In this document: positions 17,970 through 26,131 of the stretch, one piece after another
Numbering within the stretch: position 1 is the first letter of the stretch
Layout: every line of letters starts with the position of its first letter
Assembly: GCF_000271845.1 (NCBI RefSeq)
Contig: NZ_JH719392.1
Location: 362,945 to 426,944 of the forward strand
Origin: Rhizobium leguminosarum bv. trifolii WSM2297
GTDB lineage: Bacteria; Pseudomonadota; Alphaproteobacteria; Rhizobiales; Rhizobiaceae
Direction: 5' to 3'
Length of the DNA: 64,000 nt
Program-made: the position numbers and the translations under genes
The notes under the pieces: model-generated
Database searches by the model: none
What the model saw: the letters and a program-made list of their open reading frames with translations, nothing else
What the model was told of the DNA's origin: nothing

Positions 17970-18207
17970 GGTCGTTTCCGAATCAGCATTTTAAGCACGG
18001 AATGCCGGCTGGCGGCTGGAAGTTCCATGATGGCCTTCTCCCGTTGAATATTGGAAACAACTGCGTCTTTGCCAAGCCCCGCCTGCCGGCTTTTACTGGC
18101 CATCCGATTGCCGGCGGCAGGACGCGGCGAGGATCGATGAAAAATTGTCCCGCTCGCCGCATCATTCTCCTGCGTCAAACGTTAATTGCCACCACAGGGA
18201 TGCAAAC

Positions 18208-19974
18208 ATGCGGGTCGATCAATGGCTTTCTCTTCTCGTCATCGCGCTCATGATGGGCGCCTTCGTCTGGGGGCGTTACCGATACGATATCGTCGCCGTG
18301 AGTTCTCTTCTCGTCGCAATCATCGTCGGCATCGTCCCTGCCAAAACGGCCTTTTCCGGTTTTGCCGATGACATCGTCATCATCGTCGGCAGCGCGCTGA
18401 TTGTCAGCGCGGCGATATCGAGGTCGGGGATCATGGATCTCGCATTGCGCCGATTTTCTCCCGAAAGACGCGGGCCGCGGATGCAGCTGATCATTCTGGT
18501 TGCCATCGTCGCGGCCCTGTCGGCCTTCGTCAAAAATATCGGCGCGCTGGCGATCATGATCCCGGTTGCCGTGCAGATGGCACGGAAATCACGCGTATCA
18601 CCGTCCATGTTCTTGATGCCGATGTCGTTCGCCTCTCTGCTCGGAGGGCTGATGACGCAAATCGGCACATCGCCGAATATCATCGTTTCCCGGGTGCGTG
18701 AGGAGATCACCGGGGAGCCGTTCACAATGTTTGACTACACGCCTGTCGGCCTGGCGCTATCAGTCGCCGGGGTTGTCTTTCTGGCGCTGTTCTACAAGCT
18801 GCTTCCTGAAAGATCGCGGATAGAGACCTCGATGGATGAGGCGGTAGCGATCAAGAACTACACGACCGAAGCCAAGGTCATCACGCCGTCGGGGGCGATC
18901 GGGCGGTCTGTCAGCTGGCTCCAGAAGCCAGGTGGCGGCGATGCGATGGTGACGGCGATTATCGGCGGCAGCGGCCAAAGACGCACGCCGCTTCCCGACA
19001 CCGTGCTCAAGGATGGCGACCTCCTGATCATCGAGGGTGAGCAAAGCGCCCTCGACAAGATCGTCAGCGAAGCCAAGCTTCAGCTGTCCGATCGCAAACA
19101 CCAGCCCGAGACGCGCCAGGACATCAGCTCCGTCGAAGCCATCGTCGGCGAACATTCCCGCTTGATCGGCGTCAGCGCAAAGGACGTCTCCCTCTTCCAC
19201 AATACTGGCCTCAACCTTCTCGCCGTCAGCCGCCGGGACAGGCGCTTCACCGAGCGTCTGGGCGAGATCAAGATCCGCAATGGCGACGTCGTGGTCTTGC
19301 AGGGCGACTTGCAGAAACTGCCGGATCTTTTACGCGAATGGGGATGTTTGCCGCTGGTCGAACGGGATATGAAGCTCGGCAATGCCCGCAACGGCATGAT
19401 CCCCGTCATTATCCTGCTGGCGACGATGGCGGCGACGGCCTTCGGCGGCATCCCCGTCGCGACGGCATTTTTTGCCGCCGCCTTTCTGATGGTGGTCACC
19501 GGATCTGTTCCCTTGCGCGAGGTCTATCATCATCTCGATGCGCCGATCCTGATCATGCTGGCTGCTCTGATCCCGATCAGCGACTCGCTCAGAACCACCG
19601 GAACCACCGACATCATCGCCGATTTGCTGTCGCGAACCGCCGAAATGCTTCCGCCGTTCGGCGCGCTCGCTCTCATCCTGGTCGCGGCCATGGCCGTGAC
19701 GCCGTTTTTGAACAACGCAGCGACCGTTCTGGTGATGGCGCCGATCGCCGCGACCTTTGCCGCCAAGCTGGGCTTTCGGCCCGATGCGTTTCTGATGGCG
19801 GTGGCAATCGGCGCCGGCTGCGATTTCCTCACGCCGATCGGCCACCAGTGCAACACGCTGGTGATGGGGCCGGGCGGATATCGATTTGGCGACTATGCGC
19901 GATTGGGCCTGCCACTGTCGCTGATTGTCGTGCTCGTCAGTGTCCCTGCCCTGCTGGCAGTCTGGCCGATCTGA
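18208..19974 (+). CDS. SLC13/DASS-type permease with two TrkA-C domains
   Basis: 588-aa membrane protein. Two blocks of transmembrane helices (residues about 1-200 and 390-588) flank a cytoplasmic pair of RCK_C/TrkA-C domains (about 210-370; for example GRSVSWLQKPGGGDAMVTAIIGGSG and LIGVSAKDVSLFHNTGLNLLAVSR). Each half has the family hairpin with Asn-Xaa-Thr-like signatures: LMTQIGTSPNIIVS and DFLTPIGHQCNTLVMGPG. Likely a sodium-dependent anion carrier (dicarboxylate, sulfate or similar). The start at 18208 has CACAGGGA upstream; an earlier in-frame codon at 18145 is not supported. Confidence 0.85.
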   Translation: MRVDQWLSLLVIALMMGAFVWGRYRYDIVAVSSLLVAIIVGIVPAKTAFSGFADDIVIIVGSALIVSAAISRSGIMDLALRRFSPERRGPRMQLIILVAIVAALSAFVKNIGALAIMIPVAVQMARKSRVSPSMFLMPMSFASLLGGLMTQIGTSPNIIVSRVREEITGEPFTMFDYTPVGLALSVAGVVFLALFYKLLPERSRIETSMDEAVAIKNYTTEAKVITPSGAIGRSVSWLQKPGGGDAMVTAIIGGSGQRRTPLPDTVLKDGDLLIIEGEQSALDKIVSEAKLQLSDRKHQPETRQDISSVEAIVGEHSRLIGVSAKDVSLFHNTGLNLLAVSRRDRRFTERLGEIKIRNGDVVVLQGDLQKLPDLLREWGCLPLVERDMKLGNARNGMIPVIILLATMAATAFGGIPVATAFFAAAFLMVVTGSVPLREVYHHLDAPILIMLAALIPISDSLRTTGTTDIIADLLSRTAEMLPPFGALALILVAAMAVTPFLNNAATVLVMAPIAATFAAKLGFRPDAFLMAVAIGAGCDFLTPIGHQCNTLVMGPGGYRFGDYARLGLPLSLIVVLVSVPALLAVWPI

Positions 19975-20004
19975 CCCGGCGGATTCGGCGCACTTCGCGA
20001 GTTT

Positions 20005-20027
20005 AGGCTGCGCCGGCGGCGCAGCCT
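20005..20027. terminator. bidirectional terminator
   Basis: AGGCTGCGCC (20005-20014) pairs perfectly with GGCGCAGCCT (20018-20027) around a 3-base loop, between the convergent permease gene ending at 19974 and the small gene ending at 20035. Confidence 0.8.
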
Positions 20028-20034
20028 TGCAACG

Positions 20035-20274
20035 TTACTTCCACTGCGTCGCGTCGCCGCCAGCGCAGCCATAGGGCGGCAGGGAGCTGGCAAAGGTATT
20101 TTTCAGCTTGGCGCAGCCCCAGCTGTTGATCGGACCGGGCATAAAATTGTTGAGAGTGATGCCGATTTCATCATAGGGGCTGTCGGTGTTGGAGACATAA
20201 CGATACCAACGGAAACCGGTAAAAACGACGACGGCAAGAGCGATCGTCAGCAGCAGGCGGATCAATTTTTTCAC
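20035..20274 (-). CDS. 79-aa small membrane-anchored or secreted protein
   Basis: Begins with GTG at 20274, with AAAGGAAATATC just upstream. KKLIRLLLTIALAVVVFTGFRWYR is a basic N-terminus followed by one hydrophobic helix, which could be an uncleaved anchor. The periplasmic remainder has three cysteines, WGCAKLKNTF and PYGCAGG among them, and ends DATQWK. I do not recognise the family; it resembles short rhizobial hypothetical proteins with a paired cysteine region. The upstream region holds a palindrome and a dispersed repeat. Confidence 0.65.
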   Translation of the reverse strand: MKKLIRLLLTIALAVVVFTGFRWYRYVSNTDSPYDEIGITLNNFMPGPINSWGCAKLKNTFASSLPPYGCAGGDATQWK

Positions 20275-20291
20275 GATATTTCCTTTACATG

Positions 20292-20307
20292 TAAACGGTG
20301 CCGTTTA
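20292..20307. promoter_or_regulatory. short palindrome upstream of the 79-aa gene
   Basis: TAAACGG-TG-CCGTTTA, a perfect 7-bp inverted repeat with a 2-base centre, 18 bases upstream of the GTG start on the minus strand. It could be an operator or the edge of the neighbouring repeat element. Confidence 0.4.
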
Positions 20308-20375
20308 GAGCATGTCGCGCAAAAATGTGCAGCGGTTTTGCGACAACGACATGCGTAAAAACAAAGACCTAAAGC
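20304..20375. repeat. dispersed palindromic repeat (copy 2, inverted)
   Basis: GCATGTCG (20310-20317) pairs with CGACATGC (20347-20354), with inner CGCAAAA/TTTTGCG pairing. The reverse complement shares TTTGTTTTTACGCA, AAACCGCT and TGCTCTAA in order with 9731-9798. The stem arms differ between copies but stay complementary within each, which suggests selection or gene conversion on the folded form. Confidence 0.75.
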
Positions 20376-20410
20376 ACGTCACATGAATCAAGTTTGAGGC
20401 GACGTGCTTT
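20371..20410. repeat. adjacent inverted repeat
   Basis: AAAGCACGTC (20371-20380) and GACGTGCTTT (20401-20410) form a 10-bp perfect stem around 20 bases, abutting the previous repeat. This is another short palindrome type that I associate with rhizobial intergenic spaces. Confidence 0.6.
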
Positions 20411-20513
20411 GGCACTCCGATGCCGAGGCGGAAAGCACCAGCCAGGTGCAAGACCCGGGCCGTGGTGGCAATCTAGAATTTCGGGCGCAATCAATAGTTT
20501 GACGGGATCTGCA

Positions 20514-20999
20514 ATGACCATCGAGGCAGGACGTAATTCGAATCCCATCCACTTCATCGGCGCTTTTGCGACCGGTGGGCTCCTCACCTTCATGGTGCAT
20601 CTGAACGGGGAACTGGCACGTTACGGCAATCCCCTGTTCTCGTCCTGGACCGCTCACGGCACAGGCATGATCGCCGCCGTCATTCTTCTTCTAGTGCTCT
20701 ACCGCCGGCGCATGCCGATGGCGGGAAAAACCGCCAGAGCGCCCTTGTGGGCCTATCTCGGTGGGGTATCCGGCGCCGCAACGGTCATTTTGACCTCGAC
20801 GGCGGTCAACTCGTCGCTCGGGCTTTCCGGCACCCTGGCTTTGGGCCTGGCAGGCCAGGTCGCCTTCAGCCTGGCGGCCGACAGGTGGGGACTGTTCGGT
20901 CTGCCGAAGCGACGCCCGGATATCCGGGACATCGCTGCGCTCGGCCTGGTCGTCACCGGCGGCGCACTCATCATCCTGTTTGGGCGAGGTGGGGCGTGA
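20514..20999 (+). CDS. DMT-family YdcZ (DUF606) transporter, first half
   Basis: 161-aa inner-membrane protein with about five helices (IHFIGAFATGGLLTFMVHLNGELARYGNP at the start). The DUF606 family works as half-size proteins that often occur as adjacent pairs with opposite topology. The chosen ATG at 20514 follows GACGGGA, and upstream in-frame residues look non-coding. Its TGA overlaps the GTG start of the second half (GTGA), so translation is coupled and the two likely form a heterodimer. Substrate unknown. Confidence 0.8.
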   Translation: MTIEAGRNSNPIHFIGAFATGGLLTFMVHLNGELARYGNPLFSSWTAHGTGMIAAVILLLVLYRRRMPMAGKTARAPLWAYLGGVSGAATVILTSTAVNSSLGLSGTLALGLAGQVAFSLAADRWGLFGLPKRRPDIRDIAALGLVVTGGALIILFGRGGA

Positions 21000-21436
21000 C
21001 GCTGTTTATTCTCCTCGCTTGCCTCGGCGGCGTGCTCGTCGGCCTCAGCCGTCAGCTCAATGGGCGGTTGAGCATATCGACGACGCCGCTGATCGCATCC
21101 TTCTGGAATCATGCCGTGGGCTTCGCTGTCCTCACCTGCCTTGGTCTTGTTGTCGGAGGCCTGCTGCCAGCCGGTGCTGCCGAGGCGCCCTGGTATATCT
21201 ATCTGGGCGGCCCGATCGGCGTTGTTTTCGTGGCGGCAGGCAGCTGGGCCATTGCGCGCATAGGCGCGGTCAATTCGGCGCTGCTGATCATTGGCGGCCA
21301 GATGGTAACCGGGGTGGCGCTTGATTATATCAGCGCCGTTCCGTCGTCGTTCTGGGCGAACGCGACCGGAATTATTCTCATCGTCGGCGGAATGATGGTC
21401 AGCCGGAGGCGACGCAAAAGCGGCGGCACGCAATAG
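20996..21436 (+). CDS. DMT-family YdcZ (DUF606) transporter, second half
   Basis: 146-aa partner of the preceding protein, starting at GTG 20996 inside the overlap. FILLACLGGVLVGLSRQLNGRL and GPIGVVFVAAGSWAIARIGAVNSALLIIGGQ mirror the first half (the shared xNGxL and IGxxxxALxIxGQ pattern), with a basic C-terminal RRRRK that sets the topology. The paired layout is the support for a heterodimeric exporter or importer. Confidence 0.8.
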   Translation: MTLFILLACLGGVLVGLSRQLNGRLSISTTPLIASFWNHAVGFAVLTCLGLVVGGLLPAGAAEAPWYIYLGGPIGVVFVAAGSWAIARIGAVNSALLIIGGQMVTGVALDYISAVPSSFWANATGIILIVGGMMVSRRRRKSGGTQ

Positions 21437-21520
21437 CCGACGCTGCCGATGTTAAACAGCACGGCAACCCCTGTCGGAGTTGTCGAGGGCAGTGGATATT
21501 CTCGGAGTTGAGCGGCTGGT

Positions 21521-21733
21521 TCATTCGTCCAAGGTGGAGAGAGCATCCTGCAGTCTGAGCGCCGCAAGCGCCTTCGTCGCCTCATCCGAAGACCATCCGG
21601 CTTCCAGCGCCGCAGCCAGCACCAGCGATTCCGTTTGAAGCTCGAGCTTCTCGTAAAGCGGCTCGATGGCTTCGCGCGCCGTTACGAGGTGCTGGTCAGG
21701 TGGCGTAATGGGTGTCGCGGCAACCGTAGGCAT
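21521..21733 (-). CDS. 70-aa small protein of unknown function
   Basis: Starts MPTVAATPITPPDQHLVTAREAIEPL after a strong GGAGGAG site eight bases upstream. The body is predicted helical (EPLYEKLELQTESLVLAAALEAGWSSDEATKALAALRLQDAL), soluble and acidic, with no cysteine and no signal. I do not recognise it. The good ribosome site and codon use support a real gene. Confidence 0.6.
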   Translation of the reverse strand: MPTVAATPITPPDQHLVTAREAIEPLYEKLELQTESLVLAAALEAGWSSDEATKALAALRLQDALSTLDE

Positions 21734-21755
21734 GAAATGCTCCTCCTATTGAACG

Positions 21756-22736
21756 CTAAGGTTCGAAACCAATGACGGACATGCTTGTTCCGTTCAGATC
21801 GCTTTTGGCCCTGGAAAAATTACAATAAGAGCCACGTATCCTTGTCGCCCGACCTTGGTCCTTCGTGGGGCCGTCTTTGGTGTCGGAGCAATCTTTCGCT
21901 CGAAAAAACCGGCGCGAAAAATGATGATACCACAGATGACGAAATTTCCTCCACCTCAGAAATGCACGAATGATGATTGCCGGCGGAATCTTCCTGTGGT
22001 CGCCGACAGTCCCCCGCTTGGTGACCGCTGCGTTCGGATTGAGCAGAAACGCAACGAGAGTGCTTGGGCTCTTCGCCTCCACGTCGAGCCTGTCATCGGA
22101 TAGATGCAGCCCCTGCTCCCCTTCGGCAAACGTGCTGGCATCGACGACAACCGAACCGTCAAAGACATAGAAGTAGAGGTCCCGGCCGGGCTTGCGGGGG
22201 AATTCCACCCTGACCCCCGCGTCCAGCCTGACATCGAAGAAATCGATCGCACTGCGGACATAAAACAGCGTGCCTTCACCTTCCGGCCCGACGAGGTGCC
22301 GCCAGGTGTTTGCCGCAGCGGCCGGGATCGGTCCGTGCTGGATCTTCGGCTCAAGATCGGCCGCGCAAGGGCGAACAAGGATCTGCAGCATCCGCAATGG
22401 CGGATCGGATGCCAGCGTCTCTTCGGAATGCCAAAAGCTCGCGCCGGCATTCATCACCATCAGATGATCGCGATCGATCAGCAGCCGGCCGCCGGCCTTG
22501 TCGTCATGGCGCATGACGCCCTCGGGCACCCAGGAAATGATCTCGTCGTTCCTGTGCTCGTGCATCGCGACCAGACGGCCAGGATCGAGGAGGGATTCGA
22601 CGACCATGGCAAGGGGGCCATGACCGTGATCGGTTGGCTTCGGCTTCAACCACCCCGGCATGTTGACATGCGCGACGAAGCCTCCCGCATCCCGCACTAC
22701 GAACGTCCGTTCACCCTTGAGCACCGCATCCTCCAT
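21756..22736 (-). CDS. pirin-like bicupin with aberrant C-terminal tail
   Basis: Pirin/YhaK-type double cupin starting MEDAVLKGERTFVVRDAGGF. The N-cupin HEHRNDEIISWVPEGVMRHDD holds the metal-binding His and Glu; relatives may have quercetinase-like or redox roles. The native protein should end near GTVGDHRK, about residue 250. Here the frame runs on for about 70 residues with a composition unlike cupins (AFLRWRKFRHLWYHHFSRRFF and onward), as if the stop were lost and intergenic DNA is read. No good ribosome site is seen at the ATG 22736; an in-frame ATG at 22781 directly abuts GGGGGAGG. A regular gene with a decayed end is my reading. Confidence 0.7.
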   Translation of the reverse strand: MEDAVLKGERTFVVRDAGGFVAHVNMPGWLKPKPTDHGHGPLAMVVESLLDPGRLVAMHEHRNDEIISWVPEGVMRHDDKAGGRLLIDRDHLMVMNAGASFWHSEETLASDPPLRMLQILVRPCAADLEPKIQHGPIPAAAANTWRHLVGPEGEGTLFYVRSAIDFFDVRLDAGVRVEFPRKPGRDLYFYVFDGSVVVDASTFAEGEQGLHLSDDRLDVEAKSPSTLVAFLLNPNAAVTKRGTVGDHRKIPPAIIIRAFLRWRKFRHLWYHHFSRRFFRAKDCSDTKDGPTKDQGRATRIRGSYCNFSRAKSDLNGTSMSVIGFEP

Positions 22737-22891
22737 GCTTGCAAGGCAGTGACGACAGCAGACGACGACAGCGCCGGGCATCCTCCCCCGGAAGCGTCAA
22801 TGCGATCGCTGACAGCGCATTCTTCGGACGGCCGCAAGCAGGCGGGCGGCGAAACCCTCCCCGCCCGCAGATCGTTCAAGCCGCAGCCTGC

Positions 22892-23779
22892 TCAGGCGAG
22901 GTATTTGGTAAACCAGTCGACCGTTCGCTGCCAGGCGAGCTTGGCGGCGGCTTCGTCGTAGCGTGGCGTGGAATCATTGTGGAAGCCGTGGTTGACGTCG
23001 GGATAGACATAGGCCTCGTAGGTTTTTCCGGCCGATTTCAGCGCCGCTTCATAGGCCGGCCAGCCTTCGTTGATGCCCTTGTCCAGCCCAGCATAATGGA
23101 GGAGCAATGGCGCCTTGATCTTCGGCACGTCCTCGGCGCGCGGCTGCCTGCCATAGAAAGGCACGGCGGCGGCAAGCTCGGGATAGGCGACCGCCGCGGC
23201 ATTGGCGACGCCGCCGCCATAGCAGAAGCCTGTTATGCCGACCTTGCCGGTGGTGAGGTCGCTCTTCATCAGAAACTCGATCGCCGCGAAGAAGTCGTTC
23301 ATCAGCTTCTCCGGATCGACCTTCTGCTGCAGATCCTTGCCCTTTTCGTCGTTGCCGGGGTAACCCCCGACCGAGGTGAGGCCATCGGGCGCCAGCGCGA
23401 TGAAGCCCGCTTTGGCCACCCGCCGTGCTACATCCTCGATATAGGGGTTCAGGCCTCTATTCTCGTGAACGACCACCACAGCCGCAACCTTGCCGGCGGC
23501 CTTTGTCGGACGGACGAGATAGGCGCGGACATCCCCATTTCCCTTCGGCGAGGGATAGGTGATGTATTCGGCTGTTATGTCGGGATCGGTGAACTCGACC
23601 TGGGTCGCCAGCGCATAATCGGGGCTGAGCGAGGCAAGAATGGCGGCCGCCGTCACGCCGCCGACGGCGAATTTGCCGGCCCGGTCGAGAAACTCGCGCT
23701 TGGTGATCCTCCCATGCGCATAATAATCGTAGAGTTCGAGAAGTTCCTGCGGGAAATCCTTGGCTGTCATGCGGGTCAT
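22892..23779 (-). CDS. dienelactone hydrolase-family protein, probably exported
   Basis: 295-aa alpha/beta hydrolase. An N-terminal segment [25 protein letters not shown] looks like a degenerate Tat or lipobox-free signal with ALA near residue 58. The catalytic set is readable: [16 protein letters not shown] (Glu), [12 protein letters not shown] (nucleophile Cys), [12 protein letters not shown] (Asp) and DVNHGFHND (His). The Cys nucleophile and HENRG are dienelactone-hydrolase traits. This family includes YghX-like members of unknown natural substrate, so the name is structural. Confidence 0.85.
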   Translation of the reverse strand: MTRMTAKDFPQELLELYDYYAHGRITKREFLDRAGKFAVGGVTAAAILASLSPDYALATQVEFTDPDITAEYITYPSPKGNGDVRAYLVRPTKAAGKVAAVVVVHENRGLNPYIEDVARRVAKAGFIALAPDGLTSVGGYPGNDEKGKDLQQKVDPEKLMNDFFAAIEFLMKSDLTTGKVGITGFCYGGGVANAAAVAYPELAAAVPFYGRQPRAEDVPKIKAPLLLHYAGLDKGINEGWPAYEAALKSAGKTYEAYVYPDVNHGFHNDSTPRYDEAAAKLAWQRTVDWFTKYLA

Positions 23780-23964
23780 GATTGCTCCTCCTGGCCTCGG
23801 GTTCTTGCCTCATCCTACACACGTAAACCCGCGATCCTTTTCAACATTTCGCGAGTTTTGCGTGAGGTCTGAATTCGCCTCCCTACCCAAGCGCGTGCCG
23901 GCGCTTCCATCCGGCAATATACGTCGAGCTCCTGCGGCGCGAGATCGGCAGCCGCCTACCGATC

Positions 23965-23983
23965 TATGAAAATTAATTTCATA
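23965..23983. promoter_or_regulatory. TATGAAA/TTTCATA palindrome
   Basis: TATGAAA-ATTAA-TTTCATA, 7-bp arms with a 5-base spacer, about 93 bases upstream of the Gfo/Idh start. The core TGAAA...TTTCA resembles the element at 36832-36845 beside the RpiR gene. Role inferred only. Confidence 0.5.
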
Positions 23984-24028
23984 CTCATGCTGTGAGGCCC
24001 GTTTTCTATTGACGCCTCTCGATTTTTG

Positions 24029-24064
24029 TCCCAACTTAAAGAAAATAAATTACTTAAGTTGGGA
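24029..24064. promoter_or_regulatory. large palindromic operator ahead of the Gfo/Idh operon
   Basis: TCCCAACTTAA (24029-24039) and its exact reverse complement TTAAGTTGGGA (24054-24064) flank an AT-rich 14-base spacer. The right arm ends 11 bases before the ATG and overlaps the only candidate ribosome site, so a bound repressor would block transcription or initiation. Confidence 0.65.
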
Positions 24065-24075
24065 ACTTGATCGGC

Positions 24076-25233
24076 ATGAAAGTGGGAATCATCGGGCTCG
24101 GATTCCGGCTCGGCTATCTCGGCTATGTCTTCAAAGCAATCGATAGCAGCTTCGACATTGTCGGCTATGTGGATCCCGAACCCGCCGGGCTTCCCGGATT
24201 GGCGGAAAAGGGAATTTCAGTCGGCAAGGCCTATGGTTCGCCGGAGGAGCTGCTCGCTTCCGAAAAGCTCGATCTGCTGATGATCGGCTCCCCCAATCAC
24301 CTGCATCTCGATCATATCAGGCTCGGATTGCAAGCCGGCCTCAAGGTCTTCTGCGAAAAGCCGATCGTCACGACGATCGCCGAAAGCATCGAACTTGCCC
24401 ATCTGATGGCGAAGTTCGGCCATGAACGGCTGATGGTCGGTCTGGTGCTGCGTTATTCCCCGCTTTACAAGGATCTGCGCGCCATCCAGGCCGAAGGCAA
24501 GCTCGGCCAGATCGTCTCGATCGAGGCTTCCGAACATATCGAGCCCTATCACGGCGCCTTCTTCATGCGCGACTGGCGCCGCTACGAGCGTTATTCCGGC
24601 AGCTTCATGCTGGAGAAATGCTGCCACGACCTCGACCTCTATAATGGCGTCGTCGGCGCCCGGCCGGAGCGGGTGGCGAGTTTCGGCGGCCGCAAGAGCT
24701 TCATTCCGGCCAACGACCCGGCGCGCGAAGGCATCAACGACCTCGAGCTTTTCCATCGCAAGCCGAGCGGCTGGATGGGCTCCGACAAGGTCTTCGATAG
24801 CGATGCCGATATCATCGACTACCAGGTGGCGATCGTCGAATATGCAAATGGCGTCGGCATGAACTTCCACACCAATCTGAACGTGCCCGACCAGTTTCGA
24901 CGTTTCGCCATCATGGGCTCGCGCGGCATGGCCGAAGGCGATTTCGTTCGCGGCTATCTCGACGTGCACGAACAGCTGACCGGCAACAAGGTCATCGAAA
25001 ACAAATATGCCGCCACCGAGCTCTCCCAGCACTACGGCGCCGACGAACAGATGGCGAGCGATCTGCTGGAAAGCGTGCGCACCGGGCTCGAACTTCCCGT
25101 TTCGACGCTGAATGCGCTCGAGGCCGGCATCCTCGCCTTGGCGATGGACGAAGCGAGGATGAAAAAAACGGTCGTCGATCTGCGTCCCGTCTGGGACCGC
25201 TTCGACGAGGCCCTTCACGCAAGAGCGGCTTGA
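24076..25233 (+). CDS. Gfo/Idh/MocA-family oxidoreductase
   Basis: 385-aa NAD(P)-dependent dehydrogenase. MKVGIIGLGFRLGYLGYVF carries the Rossmann GxGxxx; the FCEKPIVTTIAE motif (EKP) near residues 91-102 and the SFMLEKCCHDLDLYNGVVG region with the catalytic Lys and HDxD are family hallmarks. It heads an operon with a CUT1 importer: 13 bases to the first permease. It probably oxidises the imported sugar, polyol or derivative. ATG at 24076 is preferred; a TTG at 24067 sits only two bases from GGGA. The large palindrome immediately upstream suggests local control. Confidence 0.85.
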   Translation: MKVGIIGLGFRLGYLGYVFKAIDSSFDIVGYVDPEPAGLPGLAEKGISVGKAYGSPEELLASEKLDLLMIGSPNHLHLDHIRLGLQAGLKVFCEKPIVTTIAESIELAHLMAKFGHERLMVGLVLRYSPLYKDLRAIQAEGKLGQIVSIEASEHIEPYHGAFFMRDWRRYERYSGSFMLEKCCHDLDLYNGVVGARPERVASFGGRKSFIPANDPAREGINDLELFHRKPSGWMGSDKVFDSDADIIDYQVAIVEYANGVGMNFHTNLNVPDQFRRFAIMGSRGMAEGDFVRGYLDVHEQLTGNKVIENKYAATELSQHYGADEQMASDLLESVRTGLELPVSTLNALEAGILALAMDEARMKKTVVDLRPVWDRFDEALHARAA

Positions 25234-25246
25234 GGAGGGCGGCAGG

Positions 25247-26131
25247 ATGAGTGTTCAAAGAAGCACCTTCATCTTCGCTTGTATCCTTCTCCTTCCGGCC
25301 GTCCTCTATGTTCTCGCCATCGTTGCCTATCCCCTCGTCGATACCTTCGTTCTCTCCTTCACCGACGCATCACTGAAGAAGACCACCAATTGGGTGGGCT
25401 GGGTCAATTACGAGAAGATCTTCAACGCCACGTTTGCGGAGGTCATCTTCCGCACCTTCATCTGGACCTTCTTCTCGGTCGCGTTGAAAATGGTGATCGG
25501 CACCTTCGGCGCGACGATGCTGAATGCCGCCGTCCCCGGCCGCTCGCTGTTCCGGCTTTTGACCATGCCGCCATGGATCGTGCCGATGGCGATCGGCATC
25601 TTCATGTGGGGCTGGATGTATAATGGCCAGTTCGGAATGATATCGGGCGTCTTGCAGCGCCTCGGCCTGGTCGACGGTCCGGTCGCCTTCCTGGCCTATG
25701 GCAGCACCGCCTTCTGGGCAACGATCATCACCGACGTTTGGATCGGCGTGCCGCTGGTGACGATCTACTTCCTGGCGGCGATCCAATCCATTCCGAAGGA
25801 TCTCTACGAGGCCGCCTGGACCGACGGCGCCGGCCGCTGGTACCGTTTCCGCCGCATTACCCTGCCGCTGATGGTTCCTGCGATCATCACCATGTCGATG
25901 CTGTCGCTGATTGCTACCTTCAATTCCTTCGACATCATCTGGATCCTGACGCAGGGCGGCCCGAGCGGCGAGACGACGACGATGATCATCGACACCTATC
26001 AGACGGCGATCGGTTCGAAGAAATACGGCGAAGGGGCCGCCCGCGCCGTCTTGATCTGCATCTTCCTGTCGCTCTTCTGCTTTGCCTATTTCCGCGTCAC
26101 CCGCCGCCTCAACCCGGAGAAACGCGCATGA
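25247..26131 (+). CDS. CUT1 sugar ABC transporter permease (MalF-like)
   Basis: 294-aa inner-membrane permease, six helices, first FIFACILLLPAVLYVLAIVAYPL. The coupling loop is EAAWTDGAGRWYRFRRITLPLMVPAI. A GGAGGG ribosome site lies within the 13 bases after the dehydrogenase. Its TGA overlaps the ATG of the second permease (ATGA), a sign of coupled, equimolar synthesis. Confidence 0.9.
   Translation: MSVQRSTFIFACILLLPAVLYVLAIVAYPLVDTFVLSFTDASLKKTTNWVGWVNYEKIFNATFAEVIFRTFIWTFFSVALKMVIGTFGATMLNAAVPGRSLFRLLTMPPWIVPMAIGIFMWGWMYNGQFGMISGVLQRLGLVDGPVAFLAYGSTAFWATIITDVWIGVPLVTIYFLAAIQSIPKDLYEAAWTDGAGRWYRFRRITLPLMVPAIITMSMLSLIATFNSFDIIWILTQGGPSGETTTMIIDTYQTAIGSKKYGEGAARAVLICIFLSLFCFAYFRVTRRLNPEKRA

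Noticed and set aside
15648..18047. A 799-codon open frame on the plus strand opposite ligD
   Set aside because: It is the complement of a high-GC coding region; residues are arginine-, aspartate- and histidine-rich with no domain, whereas the minus strand shows full LigD motifs.
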